Counted from the first letter of the stretch, positions 48,735 through 57,866 are shown. The stretch: 64,000 nt of DNA from Caminibacter mediatlanticus TB-2 (GCF_005843985.1 NZ_CP040463.1:218501-282500); one strand, 5' to 3'. Program-made: numbers and translations. The notes: generated by a model from the letters alone, not told the origin.

Positions 48735-50443
48735 TGAAAAATTATAGACTTCCTATTATTTTTGTATCTTTTTTTGTTTTTTTAGCATTATTGTATGGTG
48801 CTTTTGTTTTTATTAGTATTGCAAAACCGCCTAATTATAAAAATCCAGTTATCAAAATAAAAGAATCTGCAATAAGAGGGAATATTTATACAAATAATTA
48901 TACTCTCTCAAAGAGTAAGAAACTTTATGGAGTATATTTAAACCCATCATATTTAAATCCAGATAAAAAAGAGTTGTTTTATAAGTTATTTTCTATTTAC
49001 TCTAATATACCAGTAAAAGAGCTTAAAAGAAGGGTCATTTTATATCATTACAAAAAAAAACACAATACAATTTTACTTGCAAAAGTTGATTTAAAGACCA
49101 AACAAAATTTAATTTATCTTAGAAAAATTTTAGATAAAAAAAGAGTTTTTTTAGCAGGTAAAAATGGAATAAGAGTAGGGTATGGTATTAGGAGTTTAGA
49201 TTTTGAGAGAGTTTATCCATATAATGATACATTAGAACCGTTTTTGGGTAGATATAGAAAAGATGAAAAAAGAGGCGAAAATGGTCTTGAAGAGTATTAT
49301 GATGACTTGTTAAGAGCTAAAGAAAATGGCATAAAAAAAGGTTACAGAGATGTTTTTGGAAATATCATTTATGATGGTAATTCTATTATTAAACAGCCAA
49401 AAAATGGGGATAACTTAAAATTGAATATAAATCTTTTGCTCCAAAGAAAAATAGAAAAACTTCTTGATATACAAAAAGTAAAATTTAAAGCAAAAGAAGT
49501 AATAGCAGCTGTGATGGACTCAAAAACAGGTAAAATCTTAGCTATTGCAACTTCAAATAGATATAATCCTAAAAATATAAAGCCAAATGATATAAAAAAT
49601 ATGAAAATAAGTGCTATTAGAGAATTATTTGAGCCAGGCTCAGTAATGAAGCCTATAACTTTTGCTATTTTACTTGAAAATAATTTAGTAAATCCTTATG
49701 AAATAATAAAAGGATATAATGGTAAATGGAAGCCAAAGTGGAGAAAAACTCCAATAAGAGATGATGACCCATTTGATTGGTTAAGTGCAGAAAATGTGAT
49801 TGTATATTCAAGTAATATAGGAATTTCTCAACTTGCATTAAGGCTTAGCAATAAGCAATTTTTAGAAGGTTTACATAAATTTGGATTTGGCAAAAAAAGT
49901 GATATTGACTTGCCTTATGAATTAGCAGGTAAACTTAGAAGTTTAAAATTAATGAATTTTCCAATTTACAAATCTACTACTGCTTATGGATATGGTATTC
50001 TTGTAAATTTTGTGCAGATTTTAAAAGCTTATAATGTTTTTAACAATAATGGAGTTGCAGTTACACCAAGAATTGCAAGCACTCCTACATCATCAAAACA
50101 AGTTATAAGTCCTAAAAATGCAATAATTATGCTTAATATTTTAAGAAAAGTTGTATTAAAGGGGACAGGTAAAAATGCAATAATTCCTGGGCTTTTTACA
50201 GCAGGAAAAACAGGTACTGCTCATGTATCTATTTACAAAAAAGGATACCAAAATATATATAATTCGTCATTTTTTGGTTTTGTAAATGACAAAAATCATA
50301 AATATACTATTGGAGTTACATTTTTAGATATAAAAGCAAAATGGCCAAATTATTTTGCTTCTAATTCAGCTGTACCTACTTTTAAAAAAATAGTTGATAT
50401 AATGATAAATGAAAATTTATTGAAGGTTGAGAATGGGGAATAA
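48734..50443 (+). CDS. Class B penicillin-binding protein (FtsI-like transpeptidase)
   Basis: A 569-residue peptidoglycan transpeptidase with one N-terminal membrane helix, a dimerisation domain with RGNIYT, and a transpeptidase domain with the nucleophile Ser303 in EPGSVMKP (SxxK), Ser360/Asn361 in the SxN motif (YSSNIG), and Lys492-Thr-Gly (GKTGTA). FtsI (PBP3) is more likely than MrdA, judging by size and motif context. The last codons are built from a three-unit heptad array. Confidence 0.9.
   Translation: MKNYRLPIIFVSFFVFLALLYGAFVFISIAKPPNYKNPVIKIKESAIRGNIYTNNYTLSKSKKLYGVYLNPSYLNPDKKELFYKLFSIYSNIPVKELKRRVILYHYKKKHNTILLAKVDLKTKQNLIYLRKILDKKRVFLAGKNGIRVGYGIRSLDFERVYPYNDTLEPFLGRYRKDEKRGENGLEEYYDDLLRAKENGIKKGYRDVFGNIIYDGNSIIKQPKNGDNLKLNINLLLQRKIEKLLDIQKVKFKAKEVIAAVMDSKTGKILAIATSNRYNPKNIKPNDIKNMKISAIRELFEPGSVMKPITFAILLENNLVNPYEIIKGYNGKWKPKWRKTPIRDDDPFDWLSAENVIVYSSNIGISQLALRLSNKQFLEGLHKFGFGKKSDIDLPYELAGKLRSLKLMNFPIYKSTTAYGYGILVNFVQILKAYNVFNNNGVAVTPRIASTPTSSKQVISPKNAIIMLNILRKVVLKGTGKNAIIPGLFTAGKTGTAHVSIYKKGYQNIYNSSFFGFVNDKNHKYTIGVTFLDIKAKWPNYFASNSAVPTFKKIVDIMINENLLKVENGE
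50420..50440 (+). repeat. Heptad array j (3 x 7 bp, weaker)
   Basis: TTGAAGG, TTGAGAA, TGGGGAA at the 3' end of the penicillin-binding protein gene, giving its terminal LKVENGE residues and overlapping the mscS start. Confidence 0.5.
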
Positions 50444-51527
50444 TTATTTAAATGAACTTATTAAAATAATGAATTATAAATTATTAACTATCCCACTTTA
50501 TAAGATAATACTTGCATTTTTAGTGTTGTTTTTGTTTTTAATACTTAGAAAAATTTTTACAATGTTTATTTTGTCTTTTTTAAAAAAACTTACATTAAAA
50601 ACAAAAACTAATATAGATGATAAATTTATTTTAGCAATAAAAAATCCTTTAAGATTTTTATTTATTATTTTTGGATTTTATTTCTTTTTTCAGGTCTTAG
50701 GAGTTGAGTTACAAGTAATTAATCATATAATCAAAGGTTTATTAATTCTTGATATATTTTGGGCTATTTATAATATTATTGATGTTTTTCAAGAAGAAGT
50801 TTATAAAGTATTAGGAAGATTTGGTAAAGCATCAAGAGAACTTGCTTCATTTATTATTAAAATTACAAAAGTTTTGATTATTTCTATTGGAATAATAGCA
50901 CTTTTACAAGATTGGGGAATAAATGTTACTGGATTTATTGCTTCCCTTGGGCTTGGTGGTTTAGCGTTTGCGTTGGCTGCAAAAGATACTGCAGCTAATA
51001 TATTTGGAGGAATTGCGATTTTAACTGATAATATTTTTAAAATTGGTGAGTGGATAAAGGTTGGTGGGGCTGAGGGAATTGTTGAAGATATTGGAATTAG
51101 GACTACTAAAATTAGAGCTTTTGATAAAAGACTTATTGTAGTACCAAATGCTACTATTGCAAATTCAAATGTAGAAAATTTTAGTAGAAGAGATAAAAGA
51201 CGAATTGTAATGAGAATTGGTCTTATTTATAATACTCCAAAAGAAATTATTGAAAAAATTGTTAATGATATTAGAGAAATGCTTAAAAGTCATCCAGATA
51301 TTGCAAAAGATGAGAGTTTGCTTATATATTTTGATGAATTTGAAGATAGTAGTTTAAGTATATTTTGTTACTTTTTTACAAATACCGCTGTTTGGAGTGA
51401 ATATCTAAGAATCAAAGAAGATATTAATTTAAAAATAAAAGATATAGTTGAAAAAAATGGAAGTAGTTTTGCATTTCCAAGTAATAGTATCTATTTTGAG
51501 ACACCTTTAAGGTTAGAAAATGACTAA
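50433..51527 (+). CDS. MscS-family mechanosensitive channel
   Basis: A 364-residue membrane protein. Three to four N-terminal helices are followed by the pore-lining TM3 and beta domain: GFIASLGLGGLAFALAAKDTAANIFGGIAIL and EGIVEDIGIRTTKIRAFDKRLIVVPNATIANSNVENFSRR. It would release solutes on osmotic downshift. The ATG at 50433 has AAGG at a good distance; the TTG six bases earlier is less likely. It overlaps the next gene by eight bases. Confidence 0.9.
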   Translation: MGNNYLNELIKIMNYKLLTIPLYKIILAFLVLFLFLILRKIFTMFILSFLKKLTLKTKTNIDDKFILAIKNPLRFLFIIFGFYFFFQVLGVELQVINHIIKGLLILDIFWAIYNIIDVFQEEVYKVLGRFGKASRELASFIIKITKVLIISIGIIALLQDWGINVTGFIASLGLGGLAFALAAKDTAANIFGGIAILTDNIFKIGEWIKVGGAEGIVEDIGIRTTKIRAFDKRLIVVPNATIANSNVENFSRRDKRRIVMRIGLIYNTPKEIIEKIVNDIREMLKSHPDIAKDESLLIYFDEFEDSSLSIFCYFFTNTAVWSEYLRIKEDINLKIKDIVEKNGSSFAFPSNSIYFETPLRLEND

Positions 51528-52845
51528 AAAAATAAAAAAAAGAGCCTATCTTATTATTTCAATATTTATAGTATTTTTTGTTTTGTTTTTTATTGTTTAT
51601 AATACTAAGTTTGGAGAAAATTTACTAAAATCTTATATTGCTTCAAAACTTACAATTTTAAAACAATTTAATATTAATAGTTTTAAATATTCTCTTAATT
51701 CTTTTTCATTAGTGTTAAAAAAAGATAATAATTATATTTATATCTATGGGAATTTATTTCCATTTAATGCTACATATGAAGCAAATTTTGATAATTTATC
51801 AAGCCTTACAAAAGAATTAAGAGGAAGTCTAAAAAGTAGTGGAGGAATAAAATATAAAAATATTGTTTTAATTAATGGTAATGCTTTGTTTGCTAATGGA
51901 TATTCAACTTTAAAATTCCAATGTGATAAAGTTTGTGTTGGATTATTATCGGGGCATAATTTTAATACTCAAAAGTTATTGTATATGTTAAAGATTGATT
52001 TACCTTATATACAAGGTAATAATGATTTATACTTGATTTGTAAAGAAAATAGCAAAAATATAAAAAGTCATTTTAAGGTAAACTTTAAAAAAGACAATTT
52101 TGATATAAAAAATTTGGTAGGTAAAATTGAAGTTAATTACAAAAATAGAGAAAATTTTAATTTTGATTTGGTGTCTCAGAATAATTTTATAGATTTAAAA
52201 TTAAAAGGATTGAAAAATAATAATAACTTAATGATAAATGGTAATATTAAAGCTCCACTTAATATATTTAAGGAATATACTTTGTATAATTTAAGGGGAG
52301 TGGAAGATATTAATTTTTCATATGATTCAACTAATAATGTACTTAAATTTTCAAATGAAAACTTTAATGGCAGTTTTTATGAAAAAACTTTATTTGTAAA
52401 TATTAATAATATGCCATCACAAAAATTTTTTAGGGTTTTAAATTTAAAAGCTTTTTTTAAAGCCCCAATTAATGGAATAATTAAAATAAAAAACAATGAA
52501 GGAAATTTTGATTTAGTTGTTAATAATCCAATTGTAATTCCAATAAATATAATAAGTTATATCAGCAAAATAACTGGAGCAAAATTAAATAAATTTGATA
52601 TATTGTTTTTAAAGGGTTCATTCGATTCAAATAAAGTAGTTTTTTCATTATTAGCTAAAAATTCTAAAAGTATGGTATCTATTAAAGAAGGTGTCTATTT
52701 TTATAATGGGAATACTCATTATTTAATGGATTTTACTATTAATAATCAAAAAAAATATATTTTTGAAGTAAATAATAATAACATTAAACTTTTAAAAACT
52801 ATTAAAAGTGAAGAAATGTTTAATAAGGAAACCTTAGTTTATTGA
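51520..52845 (+). CDS. Membrane-anchored AsmA-like envelope protein
   Basis: A 441-residue protein with one N-terminal membrane helix (ILISIFIVFFVLFFIV-like, residues 11-28) and a long beta-rich, Asn/Lys-rich periplasmic part. The architecture resembles AsmA/DUF748 proteins, which bridge inner and outer membrane for lipid traffic. I cannot confirm the family from motif alone. It is in line with the preceding MscS gene. Confidence 0.55.
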   Translation: MTKKIKKRAYLIISIFIVFFVLFFIVYNTKFGENLLKSYIASKLTILKQFNINSFKYSLNSFSLVLKKDNNYIYIYGNLFPFNATYEANFDNLSSLTKELRGSLKSSGGIKYKNIVLINGNALFANGYSTLKFQCDKVCVGLLSGHNFNTQKLLYMLKIDLPYIQGNNDLYLICKENSKNIKSHFKVNFKKDNFDIKNLVGKIEVNYKNRENFNFDLVSQNNFIDLKLKGLKNNNNLMINGNIKAPLNIFKEYTLYNLRGVEDINFSYDSTNNVLKFSNENFNGSFYEKTLFVNINNMPSQKFFRVLNLKAFFKAPINGIIKIKNNEGNFDLVVNNPIVIPINIISYISKITGAKLNKFDILFLKGSFDSNKVVFSLLAKNSKSMVSIKEGVYFYNGNTHYLMDFTINNQKKYIFEVNNNNIKLLKTIKSEEMFNKETLVY

Positions 52846-52856
52846 TATCAACTATA

Positions 52857-52885
52857 TTGACAAATTGCACTAAATTTTATATAAT
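52857..52885 (+). promoter_or_regulatory. Consensus sigma-70 promoter of hsp20
   Basis: TTGACA (52857-52862), spacer of 17 bp, TATAAT (52880-52885): a full consensus promoter. It lies 35 bases upstream of the hsp20 ATG, which has an AAGGAGGGGG ribosome-binding site. No HrcA CIRCE element or sigma-32 site is visible, so strong constitutive expression is predicted. Confidence 0.9.
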
Positions 52886-52920
52886 AACACTAAGAAAAAC
52901 TTTATAAAAAGGAGGGGGAA

Positions 52921-53349
52921 ATGTGGCCAATGGTATTTGACCCATTTAGAGAATTACAAGATATAGAAAGAAGAATTGGAGCAGTATTAAGCGCTAATAA
53001 ACCAACAGCACCTGTAAAAGTTGAAAGTTTTACACCAGCAGTTAATGAAAGAGTTGATGAAAAGGGTTATTATTTAGAAATTGACTTACCAGGAGTTAAA
53101 AAAGAAGATATTGATATTTCAGTAAATGATGGTGTTTTAGTAATTTCAGGAGAGAGAAAACTTGAAAAAAAAGAAGAAAAGCCAAATTATACAAGAATTG
53201 AAAGTTTCTTTGGAAGATTTGAGAGAGCATTTAAATTGCCAGCAGATGCTGATTTAGATAATATAGAAGCAAAATATGAAGATGGAGTTTTAAAAGTATT
53301 TATTCCTAAAAAACAAAAACCAGCAGGTAAAAAAATAGAGGTTAAATAA
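52921..53349 (+). CDS. Small heat-shock protein (Hsp20/IbpA family)
   Basis: A 142-residue alpha-crystallin-type chaperone. The central domain has NERVDEKGYYLEIDLPGVKKEDIDISV and GVLVISGERK, then FKLPADADLDNIEAKYEDGVLKVFIPK with the conserved GVLxV box. The N-terminus MWPMVFDPFRELQDIERRIG is typical. The C-terminal IxI motif is not seen in standard form. It has its own promoter and terminator. Confidence 0.94.
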   Translation: MWPMVFDPFRELQDIERRIGAVLSANKPTAPVKVESFTPAVNERVDEKGYYLEIDLPGVKKEDIDISVNDGVLVISGERKLEKKEEKPNYTRIESFFGRFERAFKLPADADLDNIEAKYEDGVLKVFIPKKQKPAGKKIEVK

Positions 53350-53362
53350 CCTCTTTGTTTTT
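53337..53362 (+). terminator. Intrinsic terminator after hsp20
   Basis: AGAGGTT-aaat-AACCTCT followed by TTGTTTTT: a perfect 7-bp stem, 4-base loop and T-rich tail. It includes the last codons and stop of hsp20, isolating that gene from the permease downstream. Confidence 0.9.
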
Positions 53363-53381
53363 ATGTTAAATTTTTGTTAAA

Positions 53382-53404
53382 ATGCCTTAAAAACAAAAAG
53401 GCAT
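53382..53404 (+). promoter_or_regulatory. Hairpin covering the azgA ribosome-binding site
   Basis: ATGCCTT-(9-base loop)-AAGGCAT, a perfect 7-bp inverted repeat directly before azgA. The second arm contains the AAAAGG ribosome-binding site, six bases from the ATG. TTTTTGTTAAAAT just upstream has the promoter form seen elsewhere, so the hairpin would form the 5' end of the transcript. Confidence 0.5.
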
Positions 53405-53407
53405 ATT

Positions 53408-54700
53408 ATGGACTTTCTTAATCGTCTTTTTAGATTACAAGAAAAAAATACGACTGTATCGACTGAATTTAGAGCTGGTCTTTCTACTTTTCTTGCTATG
53501 ATGTATATTGTACCTGTAAATGCTTCTATTATGTCTCTTACAGGGATGCCTTTTGATGCATTAGTTACTGCAACAGCAGTAGTAACCATAATTGCAACTA
53601 TATTAAATGGTTTTTGGTCAAATACACCTGTTGCAATGAGTGTGGGGATGGGTCTTAATGCCTATTTTACTTTTGGTTTAGTTAAAGGAATGGGAATTCC
53701 TTGGCAAACAGCTCTTGGTATAGTAATGATAAGTGGTATTATTTTTTTAATATTATCTTTTACAAAATTTAGAGTATGGGTATTAGAGTCTGTACCCGAT
53801 GATTTAAGAAGAGCTATAAGTGCAGGTATTGGAATGTTTATTGCGTTTATTGGACTTCAAGGTATGGGAATAATTGTTAAAAACGATGCAACATTAGTAT
53901 CACTTGGCAATATAAAAGATGCTCATGTTTTACTTGGGGTTTTTGGTTTTATTATGGCTGCATTATTTTATGCATATAGAATTAAAGGTTCTTTTATTTT
54001 ATCTATTGTACTTACATCGATTGTTGCATGGGTTTTAGGACTCGCAAATTTGCCAAGAGGTATAATTTCTACTCCTGCAAGTATTGCACCTATTGCATTT
54101 AAATTTGATATTATGAGTGCTTTAACTTTATCGTTAGTGCCAGTTATTATTACTTTTTTGATTACAGATATGTTTGATACAATTGGAACTCTTGCTGGAA
54201 TTGGAATGAGGGCAGGACTTTTTCAAAAAGGAAGCAAAGAGCTTCAGAAGACACTTGAAGCTGATGCAGCAGCAACAGTTATTGGAGCTTCTCTTGGGAC
54301 ATCAACTACAACATCTTTTATTGAAAGTGCAGTTGGTGTAGAAGAGGGAGGAAGGACAGGTCTTACTGCTATATTTACAGGTTTATTCTTTATTACAACA
54401 TTATTTTTCTTGCCATTATATAAAGCAATTCCAAGTAATGCAATTTATCCTATTTTAGTAATGGTTGGTGTTTTAATGTTTAGTGAACTTAAAAATATTA
54501 ATTTTAAAGATTTGACTATTGCTGTTAGTAGTTTTGTTACAGTAATTTTAATGCCTCTTACTTATTCTATTACAATTGGACTTAGTGCTGGGTTTGTAAC
54601 ATTTTTAATGTTAGCACTTTTAAAAAGAGAATTTGATAAGATTAATATTGGAACAATTACTCTTGCATTAATAGGTTTTTTAGCATTTATTTTTCACTAA
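53408..54700 (+). CDS. AzgA-family adenine/guanine/hypoxanthine permease
   Basis: A 430-residue NCS2-type permease (13-14 membrane segments) of the AzgA/GhxP/PurP branch. Signatures: TEFRAGLSTFLAMMYIVPVNA, MSVGMGLNAYFTFGLV, FLITDMFDTIGTLAGIGMRAG and GTSTTTSFIESAVGVEEGGRTGLTA. It imports purine bases with protons. Placed between a terminator and the alpha operon leader. Confidence 0.93.
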   Translation: MDFLNRLFRLQEKNTTVSTEFRAGLSTFLAMMYIVPVNASIMSLTGMPFDALVTATAVVTIIATILNGFWSNTPVAMSVGMGLNAYFTFGLVKGMGIPWQTALGIVMISGIIFLILSFTKFRVWVLESVPDDLRRAISAGIGMFIAFIGLQGMGIIVKNDATLVSLGNIKDAHVLLGVFGFIMAALFYAYRIKGSFILSIVLTSIVAWVLGLANLPRGIISTPASIAPIAFKFDIMSALTLSLVPVIITFLITDMFDTIGTLAGIGMRAGLFQKGSKELQKTLEADAAATVIGASLGTSTTTSFIESAVGVEEGGRTGLTAIFTGLFFITTLFFLPLYKAIPSNAIYPILVMVGVLMFSELKNINFKDLTIAVSSFVTVILMPLTYSITIGLSAGFVTFLMLALLKREFDKINIGTITLALIGFLAFIFH

Positions 54701-54757
54701 TTTCCTTAAAAAAAGGAAATATTATTTATATTTTTTTATCTTTTTCTCTACTTTTTA

Positions 54758-54785
54758 TTTTACATTTTACATTATACATTATATA
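54758..54785 (-). repeat. Heptad array e (4 x 7 bp) forming a promoter
   Basis: Minus strand: TATATAA, TGTATAA, TGTAAAA, TGTAAAA. On the plus strand this supplies TTTACA (54759-54764), a 17-bp gap and most of TATAAT (54782-54787). Confidence 0.75.
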
Positions 54786-54787
54786 AT
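54759..54787 (+). promoter_or_regulatory. Sigma-70 promoter for the leader RNA/alpha operon
   Basis: TTTACA (54759-54764), 17-bp spacer, TATAAT (54782-54787). The predicted start is about 54791-54794, at the first base of the GTCCCCC that opens the structured RNA. Confidence 0.65.
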
Positions 54788-54790
54788 ATC

Positions 54791-54870
54791 GTCCCCCGAA
54801 ACTACAAAGAGGCTTTGCAAGTGTTTGAAAACATTTGCAAGGGCTGGTCTTCGTACCTAAGGGGATTAGG
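54791..54870 (+). ncRNA. Candidate structured leader RNA with pseudoknot
   Basis: About 80 bases with far higher G+C than the surroundings. (1) An 11-bp hairpin, 54815-54825 with 54830-54840, closed by TGAA. (2) A hairpin CCTAA-GGGGA-TTAGG (54856-54870), whose loop GGGGA is complementary to TCCCC at 54792-54796 near the 5' end, giving a possible long-range pseudoknot. (3) A competing GGT/ACC pairing (54846-54857). I could not match it to SRP RNA, 6S, tmRNA, RNase P or common riboswitches. Its place upstream of the S13-S11-S4 operon suggests a ribosomal-protein autoregulatory leader; a free small RNA is possible. Confidence 0.6.
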
Positions 54871-54880
54871 AAATGTTAAA

Positions 54881-54901
54881 TTGGCAATGGAAAATAGAAA
54901 A
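54881..54901 (+). repeat. Heptad array f1 (3 x 7 bp)
   Basis: TTGGCAA, TGGAAAA, TAGAAAA, in direct orientation, just after the leader RNA. With array f2 it forms an inverted pair around TTAATTAA (ATGGAAAAT at 54887 pairs with ATTTTCCAT at 54935). Confidence 0.7.
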
Positions 54902-54914
54902 TTACTTTAATTAA

Positions 54915-54942
54915 TTGTCAATTTTTCATTTAAAATTTTCCA
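54915..54942 (-). repeat. Heptad array f2 (4 x 7 bp)
   Basis: Minus strand: TGGAAAA, TTTTAAA, TGAAAAA, TTGACAA, followed by TTAATTAA. It lies between the leader RNA and rpmJ. Confidence 0.7.
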
Positions 54943-54961
54943 TAAAATTAAAGGGGATATT

Positions 54962-55075
54962 ATGAAAGTTAGAGCATCAGTTAAAAAAATTTGCCCTAAA
55001 TGCAAAATAGTAAAAAGAAAAGGCACTGTTAGAGTTATTTGTGAAAATCCAAGACATAAACAAAGACAAGGATAA
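54962..55075 (+). CDS. rpmJ: 50S ribosomal protein L36
   Basis: A 37-residue protein, [20 protein letters not shown] continuing to RQG, with the zinc ribbon CPKC...CENPRH that marks L36. The start follows AAAGGGG. It opens the rpmJ-rpsM-rpsK-rpsD-rpoA-rplQ operon. infA, which often precedes it in this phylum, is absent here. Confidence 0.96.
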   Translation: MKVRASVKKICPKCKIVKRKGTVRVICENPRHKQRQG

Positions 55076-55078
55076 AAC

Positions 55079-55447
55079 ATGGCAAGAATTGCAGGTATAG
55101 ACTTACCTAAAAATAAAAAAATAGAATATGCACTTCCATATATTTATGGAATTGGACTTACAACAAGTAGAAAAATTTTAAAAGATACAGGAATTGATCC
55201 AAATAAAAGAGTATATGAATTAACAGAAGATGAAGTATCTATTTTAAATAAAGAAATTCAAAATAATTACATAGTAGAAGGTGAGCTTAGAAAAATAGTT
55301 CAACTTAATATTAAAGAACTTATGGACTTAGGTTGTTATAGAGGTCTTAGACACAGACGTGGATTACCTGTTAGAGGTCAAAGAACTAAGACTAATGCGA
55401 GAACTCGCAAAGGTAAAAGAAAAACTGTTGGTGCAAAAGCGAAATAA
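55079..55447 (+). CDS. rpsM: 30S ribosomal protein S13
   Basis: A 122-residue S13: [20 protein letters not shown] at the start, [27 protein letters not shown] near the end. It contacts the P-site tRNA and S19 in the head of the 30S subunit. Three bases after rpmJ. Confidence 0.98.
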   Translation: MARIAGIDLPKNKKIEYALPYIYGIGLTTSRKILKDTGIDPNKRVYELTEDEVSILNKEIQNNYIVEGELRKIVQLNIKELMDLGCYRGLRHRRGLPVRGQRTKTNARTRKGKRKTVGAKAK

Positions 55448-55457
55448 GGGGTAGATG

Positions 55458-55850
55458 ATGGCAAAAAGAAAATTAACTAAAAAGAAAAAGATTAAAAAAC
55501 AAGTAGGAAGAGGAATTGTTTATATTTCAGCTACTTTTAATAATACAATGATTACAGTTACAGATGAAATGGGTAATGCTTTATGTTGGAGTAGTGCAGG
55601 TGCACTTGGTTTTAAAGGAAGTAAAAAATCAACTCCATTTGCAGCTCAACAAGCAGTAGAAGATGTTATGGCAAAAGCAAAAGAGTATGGTATTAAAGAA
55701 GTAGGAATTAAAGTTCAAGGACCAGGTGGAGGTAGAGAGACTGCTGTTAAAACAGTTGGTGCTATTGATGGTATTAAAGTTTTATGGATGAAAGATGTAA
55801 CACCATTACCTCACAATGGTTGTAGACCAAGAAAAAGAAGAAGGGTGTAA
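55458..55850 (+). CDS. rpsK: 30S ribosomal protein S11
   Basis: A 130-residue S11 with [30 protein letters not shown] and the C-terminal [16 protein letters not shown]. The second of two adjacent ATGs (55458) is favoured by the AAGGGG spacing. Confidence 0.98.
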   Translation: MAKRKLTKKKKIKKQVGRGIVYISATFNNTMITVTDEMGNALCWSSAGALGFKGSKKSTPFAAQQAVEDVMAKAKEYGIKEVGIKVQGPGGGRETAVKTVGAIDGIKVLWMKDVTPLPHNGCRPRKRRRV

Positions 55851-55852
55851 CG

Positions 55853-56479
55853 ATGGCAAGATATACAGGACCAGTTGAAAGAATTGAAAGAAGACTTGGA
55901 GTTAGCTTAGAGCTAAAAGGTGAAAGAAGATTAGCAGGAAAGTCTGCACTTGATAGAAGACCTTATGCACCAGGGCAACATGGACAAAGAAGAGCAAAAA
56001 TTTCTGAGTATGGGCAACAACTTAGAGAAAAACAAAAAATTAAATATTACTATGGTGTACTTGAAAAACAATTTAGAAGATTTTTTAAAGAAGCAAATAG
56101 ACAAGAAGGAAATACAGGGGAGAACCTAATTAAACTTCTTGAAAGAAGACTTGATAATGTAGTTTATAGAATGGGATTTGCAACAACAAGAAGATTTGCA
56201 AGACAACTTGTAACTCATGGTCATATTTTAGTAAATGGAAAAAGAGTTAATATTCCTTCTTATATTGTAAAAGAAGGTGATAGAATTGAAATTAGAGAAA
56301 AATCTAAAAACAATCCTCAAATTCAAAGAGCATTAGAATTAACAGCACAAACAGGTATAGCTCCTTGGGTTGATGTAGATAAAGAAAAAATGGTTGGTGT
56401 ATTCCAAAGAGTACCTGAGAGAGAAGAAGTAAATATTCCAGTAGATGAAAGATTAGTAGTTGAGTTATACTCTAAATAA
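55853..56479 (+). CDS. rpsD: 30S ribosomal protein S4
   Basis: A 208-residue S4 with an S4 RNA-binding domain ([40 protein letters not shown]). It nucleates 30S assembly and, in E. coli, represses this operon by binding a pseudoknot leader. That makes it the first candidate ligand for the structured RNA upstream. The N-terminus lacks a four-cysteine zinc motif. Confidence 0.98.
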   Translation: MARYTGPVERIERRLGVSLELKGERRLAGKSALDRRPYAPGQHGQRRAKISEYGQQLREKQKIKYYYGVLEKQFRRFFKEANRQEGNTGENLIKLLERRLDNVVYRMGFATTRRFARQLVTHGHILVNGKRVNIPSYIVKEGDRIEIREKSKNNPQIQRALELTAQTGIAPWVDVDKEKMVGVFQRVPEREEVNIPVDERLVVELYSK

Positions 56480-56492
56480 TAGGGGCTAAAAA

Positions 56493-57494
56493 ATGAATAA
56501 AATTAAAACAGAAGTTTCAATTCCAACAGAATTTTCATATAATAAAGAAGGCAATAAAGCTTCAATTGAAGTTTATCCTTTTGAAGCTGGATTTGGTGTA
56601 AGTGTAGCACATCCAATTAGAAGAACATTAATTGCAGCTACTACTGGATTTGCTCCAGTAGGGCTTAAAATTGAGGGAGTTAAACATGAATTTGATTCCC
56701 TAAAAGGTATGCTTGAAGATGTTGCAAGTTTTATTATTAATCTAAAAAATATTAGATTTAAAATAAAAAATTCTTCAAAAGATGAAGTTGTAGTAGAATA
56801 CTTTTTTACAGGGCCAAAAGAAATAAAAGGTGCTGATTTAATAAATGAAGAAATTGATGTAGTTACACCTGATGAATATATTGCTACTTTAAATGAAGAA
56901 GGTGAGTTAAAATTAACTCTTTTAATTAAAAAAGGTATGGGATTTGTAGCAGTTGAAAATTTTAGAGATACTTTGCCAGAAGGATTTATTGGACTTGATG
57001 CATATTTTTCACCAATAAAAAAAGCAGTTTATAATATTGAAAATGTATTAGTAGAAGATGACCCAAATTATGAAAAAGTAATTTTTGAAGTAGAAACAGA
57101 TGGACAAATTGATCCAATAGATGCATTTAAAAATGCAGTTAATAATTATTTAAATCAATTTGGAGTATTTTCAAAAGAGTTTAAACTTGAAACAAAAAAA
57201 GTTGAAAATGTTGAACTACCAGATGAGTATAATATTTTATTTAAACCAATTGAAGAACTTAATCTTAGAAGTAGAAGTTTTAATGCTTTAGATAGAGCAG
57301 GAATTAAATTTATTGGTGAATTAGTATTAATGGGTAAAGAAAAAATATCTAATATTAAAAATTTAGGTACTAAATCACTTGAAGAAATTTTTGAAAAACT
57401 TGAAGAAATTGGATTTTCAATAAATAAAACATTGCCACTTGATTTCAAAAAGGCAATTGAAGAGAAGTTAGCAAAACTTAAAGGAGAAGAGTAA
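56493..57494 (+). CDS. rpoA: RNA polymerase alpha subunit
   Basis: A 333-residue alpha subunit. The N-terminal dimerisation domain has [15 protein letters not shown], and the C-terminal domain from about residue 250 has the helix-hairpin-helix [43 protein letters not shown] used for UP-element and activator contact. Confidence 0.97.
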   Translation: MNKIKTEVSIPTEFSYNKEGNKASIEVYPFEAGFGVSVAHPIRRTLIAATTGFAPVGLKIEGVKHEFDSLKGMLEDVASFIINLKNIRFKIKNSSKDEVVVEYFFTGPKEIKGADLINEEIDVVTPDEYIATLNEEGELKLTLLIKKGMGFVAVENFRDTLPEGFIGLDAYFSPIKKAVYNIENVLVEDDPNYEKVIFEVETDGQIDPIDAFKNAVNNYLNQFGVFSKEFKLETKKVENVELPDEYNILFKPIEELNLRSRSFNALDRAGIKFIGELVLMGKEKISNIKNLGTKSLEEIFEKLEEIGFSINKTLPLDFKKAIEEKLAKLKGEE

Positions 57495-57865
57495 TGAGAC
57501 ATAAACACGGATATAGAAAGCTTGGTCGTGATAGCGAGCATAGAATAGCACTTCTTAGAAACTTAGCTTGTGATTTAATTGAAAATGAAAAAATTGAAAC
57601 TACAGTTCCAAAAGCAAAAGAACTTAGAAAATATATCGAAAAAATTATTACAAGAGCAAAAAACAGTGATGATTTAAATACTCATAGATATGTATATTCA
57701 AAACTTGGAAGTAATGAAAGAGCAAAAGCAGCAACAAAAAAAGTTATTGAAATAATTGCTCCAAAGTTTGCTAATAGAAATGGTGGATATACAAGAATTA
57801 TTAAAACAAGATTTAGAAGAGGTGATGCAGCGGAGATGTGTATAATTGAATTTGTAGGAGAATAA
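57494..57865 (+). CDS. rplQ: 50S ribosomal protein L17
   Basis: A 123-residue L17, [29 protein letters not shown] at the start and [27 protein letters not shown] at the end. It overlaps the rpoA stop by one base and closes the ribosomal-protein part of the operon. Confidence 0.97.
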   Translation: MRHKHGYRKLGRDSEHRIALLRNLACDLIENEKIETTVPKAKELRKYIEKIITRAKNSDDLNTHRYVYSKLGSNERAKAATKKVIEIIAPKFANRNGGYTRIIKTRFRRGDAAEMCIIEFVGE

Positions 57866-57866
57866 A

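Noticed and set aside
49052-49060. A9 tract in the penicillin-binding protein gene (and another in the gene at 41578, 42232-42240) as phase-variation switches
   Set aside because: Tracts of nine A are expected in DNA this AT-rich, and one lies in a presumably essential gene. Phase-variable tracts in this phylum are usually G or C. Read-level length variation would be needed to reopen this.
54791-54870. Leader RNA as SRP 4.5S RNA, 6S RNA or tmRNA
   Set aside because: There is no GGAA/GGAAGGAAGCAG SRP apical domain, no long bubble stem of 6S and no tRNA-like acceptor/CCA end.
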